Assembly: GCF_018139625.1 (NCBI RefSeq)
Contig: NZ_JAGSOH010000072.1
Location: 1-39,309 of the forward strand
Length of the DNA: 39,309 nt
Direction: 5' to 3'
Source: Actinospica acidithermotolerans
GTDB lineage: Bacteria > Actinomycetota > Actinomycetes > Streptomycetales > Catenulisporaceae
Below the pieces are notes generated by a model. It worked only from the letters and a program-made list of their open reading frames with translations. It was not told where the DNA came from and made no database searches. Both the position numbers and the translations under genes were made by a program. The first letter of the stretch is position 1. Each line of letters opens with the position of its first letter. Positions 14,314 to 21,525 of the stretch are shown here, piece after piece.

Positions 14314-16857
14314 ATCAGTACTCTGAATCATTCCACCGAGGGCGACCAGCCCGGCGGCTTCGCCGAGCTCGGCGTCGCCGCGCACATCGTCTCCGCCCTG
14401 GACGCCCAGGGCATCGCCAGCCCCTTCCCGATCCAGGCCTCCACGATCCCGGTCGCCCTCGGCGGCGCCGACATCATCGGGCAGGCCAAGACCGGCACCG
14501 GCAAGACCCTCGCCTTCGGCGTCCCGGTGCTGCAGCGGCTCGTGGACGCCCCCGCGAAGAGCGAGGAGGCCGAGCAGCCCGCCGCCGCGGCCGAGGCCCC
14601 CGCGGCGAAGCCGGCCGGCGGCAGGCGCGGACGCGGCCGAGGACGCTCCCAGGGCGGGAACGCGGGCACCAAGCTGGCCCCGGCCGGCGGCGCCCCGCAG
14701 GCCCTGATCGTGGTCCCGACCCGCGAGCTGGCCGTGCAGGTCTGCGCGGACCTCACCGCCGCGGGCAGCACCCGCGCTGCGCGGGTGCAGGCGCTCTACG
14801 GCGGCCGCGCGTACGAGCCGCAGGTGAAGGCGCTGAGCGAGGGCGTGGACGTCGCCGTCGCCACCCCGGGCCGGCTGCTCGACCTGGTCAACCAGGGCCA
14901 CCTGGTGCTCGACCGGGTGCGCACGCTGGTGCTGGACGAGGCGGACGAGATGCTCGACCTCGGCTTCCTGCCGGACGTGGAGCGGATCATCCGGCAGCTG
15001 CCCGCGGACCGGCAGACGATGCTGTTCTCGGCCACCATGCCCGGCGCCGTCATCTCGCTGGCCCGGCAGTACATGAACCGGCCCACGCACATCCGCGCCG
15101 CCGACCCGCACGACCAGGGCGTGTCGGTCGCCAACATCAAGCAGTTCGTCTACCGCGCGCACGACCTCGACAAGATCGAGATGCTGGCGCGCATCCTGCA
15201 GGCCCGCGGCCGCGGCCTGACGATGGTCTTCGCGCGCACCAAGCGCGCGGTGGCCCGGATCACCGAGGAGCTGCAGGACCGGCACTTCGCGGTCGGCGCC
15301 GTGCACGGCGACCTGGCCCAGGGCGCGCGCGAGCAGGCGCTGCGCGCGTTCCGCAACGGCAAGGTGGACGTGCTGGTGGCCACGGACGTGGCGGCCCGCG
15401 GCATCGACGTCGAGGGCGTGACCCACGTGGTCAACTACCAGTGCCCGGAGGACGAGAAGGTCTACACGCACCGGATCGGCCGCACCGGCCGCGCCGGGCG
15501 CACCGGCATCTCGGTCACCCTGGTGGACTGGGAGGACATCCCGCGCTGGGGCCTGATCAACAAGGCGCTCGGCCTGGACTTCGCCGAGCCGGCGGAGCTC
15601 TACTCGAGCTCCCCGCAGCTGTACTCGGACCTGGACATCCCGGAGGGCGCCAAGGGCGCGCTGCCGAAGCAGGACCGGGTGCGCGCCGGGCTGGACGCCG
15701 AGGAGCTCGAGGACCTCGGCGAGACCGGCCGCCGGGCCGGCGGCCCCGCCGGGCGCGGCCGCGGCGGACGCCGCGACGCCGAGCCCGAGCAGCAGCCGGA
15801 GCCGCGCCGCGAGCGCACCCCCCGGCAGCGCCGGCGCACCCGCGGCGGCCAGGGCACCCCGTCGGCCGCCGCGATCACGGTGCACACCGAGCACGAGGCG
15901 GCGCTGGGCGCGGCCCCGGTCGTGCAGAGCCAGACGGACCCGTTCCGCGCGCCGAGGCACGAGCCGGTCGTCGCGGAGCAGGCCGCGGAGGTCGCCGAGG
16001 CCGCTGAGGCCGTCGAGAAGCCGAAGCGCACGAGGACCCGCAAGCGCACCGCGCCGGTCGAGGCCGTCGAAACCCCGATCGCGGAGCCCGTGGTCGAGGC
16101 AGCACCGGTCGCCGAGGGCCCGGTCGAGGAGAAGCCGAAGCGGACGCGGACCCGCAAGCGCACCGCGGCGGTCGAGAACGTCGAGACTGTCGAGGCCGTC
16201 GCGGCTCCCGTCGCCGAGCCGATCGCCGAGGCCGCTCCGGTCACACAGGCTCGCGCCGAGGAGAAGCCGAAGCGGACGCGGACCCGCAAGCGCACCGCAC
16301 CGGCCGAGAACGTCGAGGCTCCGATCGCGCAGCCGGTGGCCGAGGCCGTCGTCGAGGCGCCGGCCGCCGAGCCGGTCGCGGAGAAGCCCGCGCGCAAGCG
16401 TGCCCCGCGGAAGACGGCCGCGAAGAAGGCCGCCGCCGAGGCGCCGGCGGCCGCGGAGAAGCCCGCGCAGGCCGAGAAGCCCGCGCGCAAGCGGACCGCG
16501 TCCCCGGCCAACGGCCGTGGCGGCAGCATCAGGCTCGCCTCCGGCTCGCTGGCCGACCCGAGCCTGCCGGGCCCGGAGCCGGTGCGCACCGCGCCGGTGA
16601 ACGAGCCGGTGGAGCTCGCCGAGGCGGTCTTCACCCAGGAGCCGATCCTGCAGTCCACGCAGCGCAAGACCGAGCGCGCGCCGCGCAAGCGGACCGCCGC
16701 GAAGAAGTCGGTCGCGGCGCAGCCGGCGGCGCCCGCCCAGGTCACCTCCACCCTGCCGGGGCAGGACCCGGCGGCACCGGCGTCCGCCGTGAAGGCCGAG
16801 GCGGAGGACCCGCTGAACGTCGGCCCGGTCGCGAACCGGCGGCGGACCCGCATCTGA
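14314..16857 (+). CDS. DEAD-box RNA helicase with long basic repeat tail; probable AUC start
   Basis: ATP-dependent RNA helicase (RhlE/CsdA-like), ~847 residues. Seen: Q motif (GIASPFPIQ), Walker A QAKTGTGKT, PTRELAVQV, TPGRLLDL, VLDEADEMLDLGF, FSATMPG, MVFARTKRA, ATDVAARGIDVEGVTHVVNY, HRIGRTGRAG. A Gly/Arg/Ala-rich insert (~80–130) splits Walker A from motif Ia. The last ~350 residues are low-complexity with three KPKRTRTRKRTA repeats, likely RNA-binding. The first in-frame ATG/GTG/TTG is GTG 14527, after Walker A, and the frame is closed upstream at 14182–14184. AGAGG (14301–14305) precedes ATC 14314, giving (I/M)STLNHSTE; ATC 14311 and CTG 14323 are alternatives. Probably roles in ribosome assembly or RNA decay. 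Confidence 0.9.
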   Translation: MSTLNHSTEGDQPGGFAELGVAAHIVSALDAQGIASPFPIQASTIPVALGGADIIGQAKTGTGKTLAFGVPVLQRLVDAPAKSEEAEQPAAAAEAPAAKPAGGRRGRGRGRSQGGNAGTKLAPAGGAPQALIVVPTRELAVQVCADLTAAGSTRAARVQALYGGRAYEPQVKALSEGVDVAVATPGRLLDLVNQGHLVLDRVRTLVLDEADEMLDLGFLPDVERIIRQLPADRQTMLFSATMPGAVISLARQYMNRPTHIRAADPHDQGVSVANIKQFVYRAHDLDKIEMLARILQARGRGLTMVFARTKRAVARITEELQDRHFAVGAVHGDLAQGAREQALRAFRNGKVDVLVATDVAARGIDVEGVTHVVNYQCPEDEKVYTHRIGRTGRAGRTGISVTLVDWEDIPRWGLINKALGLDFAEPAELYSSSPQLYSDLDIPEGAKGALPKQDRVRAGLDAEELEDLGETGRRAGGPAGRGRGGRRDAEPEQQPEPRRERTPRQRRRTRGGQGTPSAAAITVHTEHEAALGAAPVVQSQTDPFRAPRHEPVVAEQAAEVAEAAEAVEKPKRTRTRKRTAPVEAVETPIAEPVVEAAPVAEGPVEEKPKRTRTRKRTAAVENVETVEAVAAPVAEPIAEAAPVTQARAEEKPKRTRTRKRTAPAENVEAPIAQPVAEAVVEAPAAEPVAEKPARKRAPRKTAAKKAAAEAPAAAEKPAQAEKPARKRTASPANGRGGSIRLASGSLADPSLPGPEPVRTAPVNEPVELAEAVFTQEPILQSTQRKTERAPRKRTAAKKSVAAQPAAPAQVTSTLPGQDPAAPASAVKAEAEDPLNVGPVANRRRTRI
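16015..16302 (+). repeat. in-frame coding repeats in the helicase tail
   Basis: Three copies of a 42-bp block encoding EKPKRTRTRKRTA(P/A) start at 16015, 16129 and 16261 (spacings 114 and 132 bp), separated by Ala/Val/Glu/Pro-rich linkers. The alternation of basic clusters and acidic linkers suggests a flexible RNA-binding tail that grew by unit duplication. Confidence 0.85.
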
Positions 16858-16904
16858 CGGCGTCCAGAGCACCAAGACCGGCCCACCGCAGGGAGGGGAT
16901 CCGC

Positions 16905-17792
16905 GTGTCCACGCCGCCGTATCTGGGACTGCCTCCGGGCGCCCATCGCGTCGCGCTGTCCGTGGCCGCGGGTCCGCTCTCCGCGCTGGAGGCGAGCCCG
17001 CCCGAGGGCGTCGAGCTGCGCGGCGAAGTCCTGTGCGTGCCCGGGTTCACCGGGTCGAAGGAGGACTTCCTGCCGCTGCTCGAACCGCTCAGCCGGGCCG
17101 GCGTGCGGGTGCTGACGTTCGACCAGCGCGGCCAGTGCGACTCCCCCGCCCTGCCCCGCAACCGGCCGTACACGCTGCAGGGCTACGGCCGGGAGCTGCG
17201 CGAGCTGATCGAGCAGCGGGCCGAGTCCGGCGTGCCGGTGCACCTGCTCGCGCACTCCTTCGGCGGCTACGTGGCCAGGCAGGCCTTGGTCGAGGGCCCG
17301 CGGCTGCCCCTGGCCTCGGTGACGCTGCTGGGCACCGGGCCCGGCGCCGTCCCGCGGCCGGCCTCCGACCGGGTGCGGTTCTTCCTCGGCGTGACCCGGG
17401 TGCTCAACCCGGTCCTGGGCAACCGCGTGCTGCTGCTGGACCGGCACCGCGATCCGCAGGTCCAGGCGTTCATCCGGCACCGGATCCGGGGCAACGACAC
17501 CCGCTCGCTGCGCGCGATCGCGCGCTGGCTGCTGACCGAGCCGGACCGGGTCGACGAGCTGGCCGCGGCCCTGCTGCGGGACCGGCTGCCGTGCACCGTC
17601 CTGTGCGGCGCGGACGAGACCACCTGGAGCGTCGCCGAGCAGCGCGCCATGGCCGTACGGCTCGACGCCCCCTTCGCCGCCATCCCCGGCGGCGGCCACT
17701 CGGTCAACGTCGAGCAGCCCGGCCTGCTGGCCGAGGCGCTGCTGGAGTTCTGGGCCCGCTGCGAGATCGGCGAGGACCAGCCGGCAGTCTGA
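16905..17792 (+). CDS. alpha/beta hydrolase
   Basis: 295-residue single-domain hydrolase. The nucleophile elbow is AHSFGGY (GxSxG-like), the oxyanion region is VPGFTGSKEDF, DQRGQCDSP matches the strand-4 motif of esterases and lipases, the acid is probably in LCGADETTW, and the catalytic His is in GGGHSVNVEQP. There is no signal peptide. Start: GTG at 16905 with GGAGGGG upstream. It follows the helicase by 47 bp on the same strand and is probably co-transcribed. The substrate is unknown. Confidence 0.85.
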   Translation: MSTPPYLGLPPGAHRVALSVAAGPLSALEASPPEGVELRGEVLCVPGFTGSKEDFLPLLEPLSRAGVRVLTFDQRGQCDSPALPRNRPYTLQGYGRELRELIEQRAESGVPVHLLAHSFGGYVARQALVEGPRLPLASVTLLGTGPGAVPRPASDRVRFFLGVTRVLNPVLGNRVLLLDRHRDPQVQAFIRHRIRGNDTRSLRAIARWLLTEPDRVDELAAALLRDRLPCTVLCGADETTWSVAEQRAMAVRLDAPFAAIPGGGHSVNVEQPGLLAEALLEFWARCEIGEDQPAV

Positions 17793-17828
17793 CGCCGCGT
17801 CAGCCGACTGCGCCCCGGCCGGCGGCGT

Positions 17829-17962
17829 GCAACCTCAGCCGGCGTCCGGTGTGCCTCAGCCGACGCGCAATGCCCCAACCGTCGTCCGGCGCGCCTCACG
17901 CGGCGCGCCTCACGCGGCGTGATGACCCAACCGTCGTCCGGCGTGCCTCAGCCGTCGTCCGG
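17829..17962. repeat. degenerate tandem-repeat patch between convergent genes
   Basis: The stretch is built of related blocks. An exact 18-bp repeat CCCAACCGTCGTCCGGCG lies at 17874–17891 and 17926–17943. A 14-bp unit GCGCCTCACGCGGC is exactly tandem at 17891–17918. Variants of GCCTCAGCCG(G/T)CGTCCGG appear at both ends. No gene is present. It lies downstream of both the hydrolase (+) and the RsbW-like gene (-), where no simple terminator is visible. Confidence 0.75.
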
Positions 17963-18451
17963 CTAGCCCTCGTCCAGTTCCACCAGGAAGGACGTGGTCT
18001 TCCCGCCCCCGGGCGCGGCGCGAACCCACCAATTCGCGGTCAGCGCGTCCACCAGGCTCAGGCCCCGGTGGTGCTCGTCCTCGGGACCGGCGTTCAGCAT
18101 CATCGGCAGGTCCACGCAGCGGTCGGTCACCTCGCACAGCAGCCGCCGCGGCTCGGTCCCCGGGTTCAGCTGCAGCTCGCGCGGCCCGTAGACGAGCCGG
18201 GCGTGCACGGTGATCGGGCCGGCGCCGTGCAGCACCGAGTTCGTCACCAGCTCGCTGAAGGCGACCAGCGCGCCGAACGCCCGCTCCTCCTTGCCGGGGC
18301 ACTGCGCGTCGAGCCAGCCCTCCAGCCAGATCCGGGCCAGCCGGGCGTGCACCGGCAGGGCCGGAAAGGTCCACCAGACTCCGTCGGCCGGTCCGGGCGC
18401 GCTCTCGGCCTCCGCCTCGGCTGGTGGCGCTTCGTGAATCATGGTGCGCAT
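17963..18451 (-). CDS. RsbW/SpoIIAB-like ATP-binding regulatory protein
   Basis: 162-residue GHKL-type ATPase of the class used as anti-sigma or anti-anti-sigma kinases in streptomycetes. Seen: N box AFSELVTNSVLHG (~63–75), G1-region EVTDRCVDLP with a weakened glycine motif, and G2 HRGLSLVDALTANWWVR followed by GGGKTTSFLVEL. Streptomyces carry dozens of such proteins with altered G1 boxes; targets are rarely known. No sigma factor or antagonist gene is adjacent. Start: ATG at 18451 (GAGAGG 12 bases upstream); the ATG at 18442 is possible. A palindrome-rich region lies upstream. Confidence 0.85.
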   Translation of the reverse strand: MRTMIHEAPPAEAEAESAPGPADGVWWTFPALPVHARLARIWLEGWLDAQCPGKEERAFGALVAFSELVTNSVLHGAGPITVHARLVYGPRELQLNPGTEPRRLLCEVTDRCVDLPMMLNAGPEDEHHRGLSLVDALTANWWVRAAPGGGKTTSFLVELDEG

Positions 18452-18555
18452 CGCAGACCACTACCTCTCGGTTGCGCGGTCCGACGGTCCGCCTCGTTCG
18501 CGGCGCGTCATCCGTTGTCTCATCCGAGAGTAGGCCGTGCGAAGGCGATTGCGGA

Positions 18556-18596
18556 TGCACTTTGCATCAGTGCAACTCTTTCGAGCTACGCAAAGT
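18556..18596. promoter_or_regulatory. nested inverted repeats upstream of the RsbW-like gene
   Basis: TTGCA-TCAG-TGCAA (18562–18575) is palindromic; TGCACT (18556–18561) pairs with AGTGCA (18569–18574); ACTTTGC (18559–18565) pairs with GCAAAGT (18590–18596). It lies 105–145 bp before the start at 18451. It looks like a regulator-binding region, possibly for an XRE-type protein of the kind often linked to these ATPases; that link is inference. Confidence 0.45.
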
Positions 18597-18628
18597 CCCC
18601 TTCGCGTCCGCTTTCCGTGATAAACGCA

Positions 18629-18664
18629 GGTCCCTCCGACCCCTGATCCGGGGTCGGAGGGACC
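18629..18664 (-). terminator. intrinsic terminator of glnII
   Basis: Perfect 15-bp stem: GGTCCCTCCGACCCC (18629–18643), 6-nt loop, complement at 18650–18664. It starts 60 bp past the glnII stop. The minus-strand continuation (GCGTTTATCA) is moderately U-rich. Confidence 0.9.
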
Positions 18665-18723
18665 TGAGACGCCGTCACACGCACCGCGCGCGCCCGTGAA
18701 CCGAGCGCCCCCGCGGCCGGAGG

Positions 18724-19746
18724 TCAGACCTGGTCGGCCTTCTCCAGCGCGGTGCAGCAGGTGTCGGTGATGAGCCGGGTCACGTTGTAGGGGTCGCAGT
18801 TGGCGTTCGGGCGACGGTCCTCGAGGTAGCCCTTCTGGTCCACCTCGACCTGCCACGGGATGCGCACCGACGCGCCGCGGTTCGACACGCCGTAGCTGTA
18901 CTCGTTCCACGGGGCAGTCTCGTGCAGGCCGGTGAGCCGGTCCTGGATGCCGTCGCCGTAGCCCGCGACGTGCTCGAGCGGCTTGCCCTCGGCGCCGAGC
19001 GACTCGGCGGCGGTGATGATCGGCTCGTAGGCCTCGCGCATCGCCTTGGTGGAGAAGTTGGTGTGCGCGCCCGCGCCGTTCCAGTCGCCCTTCACCGGCT
19101 TGGCGCCGAAGCTGACGGTCACGCCGTAGTCCTCGGCGACGCGGTGCAGCAGCCAGCGCGCGATCCACAGGTGGTCGGCCACCTCGGTGGTGCCGGCCGG
19201 GCCGACCTGGAACTCCCACTGGCCGGGCATGACCTCGGCGTTGATGCCGGAGATCTTCAGGCCCGCCTCGAGGCAGTAGTCCAGGTGCTTCTCGACGATC
19301 TCGCGGCCGACGATGTTGGACGCGCCGACGCCGCAGTAGTACGGGCCCTGCGGGCCGGGGAAGCCGCCGCCCTCGGGGAAGCCGAGCGGGCGCTCGCCGT
19401 CGAAGAGGGTGTACTCCTGCTCGATGCCGAACCACGGCTCCTGCGCGGCGAAGCGCTCGGCCACCTCGACGTTCGCGGCGCGGGTGTTGGACTCGTGCGG
19501 CGTGAAGTCGATGTTCTGCACCTCGCACAGCACGAGGACATTGTCGCCGCCGCGCACCGGGTCCGGCACGGTCAGGACCGGCTGCAGGACGCGGTCCGAG
19601 GCGTGGCCCTCGGCCTGGTTGGTGCTGGACCCGTCGAAGCCCCAGATCGACGGCTCGGCGCCGTCGGCCAGAATCTTCGTCTTCGACCGCAGCTGCGCGG
19701 TCGGCTTGGTGCCGTCGATCCAGATGTACTCGGCCTTGTAACTCAC
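18724..19746 (-). CDS. glnII: glutamine synthetase type II
   Basis: 340-residue GSII, the eukaryote-like glutamine synthetase that streptomycetes and some other actinobacteria hold beside GSI. It makes glutamine from glutamate, ammonium and ATP. Seen: YIWIDGT near the start, WGFDGSSTNQAEG, FGIEQEYTLFDG, NAEVMPGQWEFQVGP, KGDWNGAGAHTNFST and EDRRPNANCDPY, all GSII signatures. Length is typical. GSII is not controlled by adenylylation. Start: GTG at 19746 with GAGGA seven bases upstream. It appears monocistronic, with its own terminator and a GlnR-like box upstream, consistent with GlnR control of glnII in S. coelicolor. Confidence 0.97.
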   Translation of the reverse strand: MSYKAEYIWIDGTKPTAQLRSKTKILADGAEPSIWGFDGSSTNQAEGHASDRVLQPVLTVPDPVRGGDNVLVLCEVQNIDFTPHESNTRAANVEVAERFAAQEPWFGIEQEYTLFDGERPLGFPEGGGFPGPQGPYYCGVGASNIVGREIVEKHLDYCLEAGLKISGINAEVMPGQWEFQVGPAGTTEVADHLWIARWLLHRVAEDYGVTVSFGAKPVKGDWNGAGAHTNFSTKAMREAYEPIITAAESLGAEGKPLEHVAGYGDGIQDRLTGLHETAPWNEYSYGVSNRGASVRIPWQVEVDQKGYLEDRRPNANCDPYNVTRLITDTCCTALEKADQV

Positions 19747-19801
19747 GGGCAGTCCTCAGCAGGCGTCAGCGGGTTTGGTGCCACCAGGCTCACAGCGGCT
19801 C

Positions 19802-19828
19802 GTTTCCGCCTTGTTAACCGGTCGTGAA
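19802..19828 (-). promoter_or_regulatory. GlnR-like binding site upstream of glnII
   Basis: Read on the minus strand: TTCAC-6 nt-TTAAC-6 nt-GAAAC. The Streptomyces GlnR consensus is gTnAc-n6-GaAAc in tandem. TTAAC and GAAAC are spaced exactly 6 nt, and another gTnAc-like half-site (TTCAC) precedes by the same spacing. The site ends 55 bp before the glnII start codon, a suitable place for activation. Confidence 0.65.
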
Positions 19829-19835
19829 CTCGGCA

Positions 19836-20462
19836 TCAATCGCGTGACGAGTCGCCGCCGCGCGGACCGTCGCCCGGCCGGCCGTCCGGACCGTCGAACC
19901 ACTCGGGCGGCGGACCCTCGCCGAACGACCCGTCCGAGGGGTCCCCGCCGCCGTCGTCGTCCTCCCGGAAGATCGGGCTGTCCGCGTTGGTCACCACCGC
20001 GGCGAGCGGCGGCAGCAGCGCCGCGACGACGCTCATCACGCCCGCGGCGAACACCGAGTAGTACCGCACCCAGGTCCAGGCGAGCACGATCAGCAGCAGG
20101 CAGGCGCCCATGATCAGGAAGTAACGCAGGTGGCGCCGCTGCTCGGTGATCGGTTTCGGCGGTTCCGGCGAGTTCGGCTCCGGGTCGACCAGGTGGTACG
20201 GCGGCACGTCGCGTCCCGGCTGGTAGTGGGCCCCCTGCCGGATCCGGACGGAGACGACGACGATGTTGCCCAGCGAGAGGAGCGCGACCAGCGCGAAGAA
20301 GACCAGGAAGGGCAGGGTGCGCAGCCAGAACCCGAAGATCGCGATCCCGGCCAGCCCGTTGACCAGGCCGAGAACGGCCAGCGTGAGGCGCATCCGCAGC
20401 GGGCTGCGGGCATGCGTGGGCTCGTCCCCCGTGCGAACCCGGTGCTTCTGCTGCCATTCCAT
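19836..20462 (-). CDS. four-helix membrane protein, DUF6343-like N-terminus
   Basis: 208 residues. The RTGDEPTHARSPLRMRL start resembles what I recall of DUF6343 actinobacterial membrane proteins. Two helices follow (~25–48 and ~50–72), then a soluble linker with QPGRDVPPYHLVDPE, two more helices (~112–132 and ~136–160), and a disordered Asp/Gly/Pro-rich tail. No catalytic motif is visible. The start at ATG 20462 follows a -10 element TAGGAT by 7 nt; ATG 20471 overlaps that element. Function is unknown. Confidence 0.7.
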   Translation of the reverse strand: MEWQQKHRVRTGDEPTHARSPLRMRLTLAVLGLVNGLAGIAIFGFWLRTLPFLVFFALVALLSLGNIVVVSVRIRQGAHYQPGRDVPPYHLVDPEPNSPEPPKPITEQRRHLRYFLIMGACLLLIVLAWTWVRYYSVFAAGVMSVVAALLPPLAAVVTNADSPIFREDDDGGGDPSDGSFGEGPPPEWFDGPDGRPGDGPRGGDSSRD

Positions 20463-20469
20463 GCGCGCC

Positions 20470-20475
20470 ATCCTA
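20470..20475 (-). promoter_or_regulatory. -10 element (TAGGAT) of a leaderless membrane-protein gene
   Basis: Read on the minus strand, TAGGAT ends 7 bases before the ATG at 20462. It decides the start: the upstream ATG at 20471–20469 lies inside the promoter. Confidence 0.5.
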
Positions 20476-20603
20476 GGGACCGGAGCGTCAGCCCAGGCAC
20501 TTGCGGGTACCCGTCCGGACCAGTCCCAATCAGCCCTCGAAGCGACGCGTTCGGCGCCCTCACCAGGCACGTTATTCACTGTGATCCAGATCACACCCAC
20601 GTG

Positions 20604-20626
20604 GTGTACGAAACGGTTTCGTACAC
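20604..20626. promoter_or_regulatory. palindromic operator 1 of the TetR–MFS locus
   Basis: Perfect 23-bp palindrome: arms GTGTACGAAAC and GTTTCGTACAC around a central G. It overlaps the candidate -35 (TTTCGT, 20617–20622) of a promoter whose -10 is TAGGGT (20640–20645) at 17-bp spacing, so binding would block polymerase. It is a typical TetR-family autoregulatory site. Confidence 0.85.
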
Positions 20627-20650
20627 GCGGGGGCCGAGGTAGGGTCAGTC

Positions 20651-20673
20651 CTGTACGAAACGGTTTCGTTCAC
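20651..20673. promoter_or_regulatory. palindromic operator 2 of the TetR–MFS locus
   Basis: Near-copy of operator 1 (arms TGTACGAAAC and GTTTCGTTCA, central G at 20662), centred 47 bp downstream of it and 71 bp before the TetR start. The two sites bracket the -10 element. Confidence 0.85.
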
Positions 20674-20743
20674 ATGTTGGGGCGGTATCATCCCGGCCAG
20701 TGAGCGCGGCCGTCACCGGAATCGGCCGCGAAAGGAGTCGGAC

Positions 20744-21352
20744 ATGGTCGACATCGACGTCGCCGAGAAGGACGTGCCCGGCTCCCGGCGCGGAGCCGGC
20801 CGCCGCACGGCGATCTGCCAGGCGACGTGCGAGCTGCTGGCGAAGGTGGGCTACGACCGGATGACGATGGACGCCATCGCCACCCAGGCCAAGGCCAGCA
20901 AGGCGACCATCTACCGGATGTGGCCGGACAAGCCGCAACTGGTGGCGGAGGCGCTCAAGTGCCAGTTCAGCGAGAACTCCGATGTGCCGAACACCGGCTC
21001 GCTGCGCGGGGACCTGATGGCGCTGATGACGCTCGCCTGCGAGGCCGCGACCAGCGAGATCGGCGAGATCATCGTGGGCGTGATGACCGCCGCTGCGCAC
21101 GATCCGCGGCTGGCCGAGACGCTCAGCCAGACCGTCTTCGCGGACAAGGCCAAGATGCACGTGGACCTGGTGCGGCGGGCGGCGGAACGGGGCGAGGTGC
21201 ACCCCGACACCGATCCGGCACTGATCCACGAGGTCATCCACTCGCTGATCTCCGGACGCATGACCTGGATGCTCGGGCCGCTCGACGACGCGTACATCCG
21301 GCACGTGGTGGACGACATCCTGATCCCGGTCATGACCTACCGGAAACCCTGA
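20744..21352 (+). CDS. TetR/AcrR-family repressor of the adjacent efflux gene
   Basis: 202-residue regulator with an N-terminal helix-turn-helix (MTMDAIATQAKASKATIYRMWPDK, shown only in part by its key residues) and a C-terminal helical domain resembling the TetR_C_11/16-type ligand domains. ATG at 20744 has AAAGGAG six bases upstream. It is followed on the same strand by a 14-helix MFS exporter and preceded by two operators, so autorepression and drug-induced efflux are likely. The ligand is unknown. Confidence 0.92.
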   Translation: MVDIDVAEKDVPGSRRGAGRRTAICQATCELLAKVGYDRMTMDAIATQAKASKATIYRMWPDKPQLVAEALKCQFSENSDVPNTGSLRGDLMALMTLACEAATSEIGEIIVGVMTAAAHDPRLAETLSQTVFADKAKMHVDLVRRAAERGEVHPDTDPALIHEVIHSLISGRMTWMLGPLDDAYIRHVVDDILIPVMTYRKP

Positions 21353-21525
21353 CCTGACCTGGCCCTTTCCGGCCATCACCCAGTCCTTCGCACGCATCTG
21401 GACCTCGATAGACGCAGAAACTGTCGGAGCCGCCCCGTAGCGTGGGGCCGTCCCGCCGGGGGACCGTTCGTCCCCTCGATTCGAACATTTGTTCACCTAT
21501 TCGTCATCCCTGGAGGGGACCGAAC

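Noticed and set aside
16015-16302. Possible CRISPR-like array
   Set aside because: Three repeats with unequal linkers lie in frame inside the helicase coding sequence and encode a protein repeat.
14104-16875. Very long open frame on the minus strand opposite the helicase
   Set aside because: Composed of Leu/Arg/Gly-rich low-complexity translation with no domain; it is the antisense of a high-GC gene that shows all DEAD-box motifs on the plus strand.
17829-17962. CRISPR array or integration site
   Set aside because: Repeat units are short, overlapping and GC-rich without regular unique spacers, and no cas gene or integrase is nearby.
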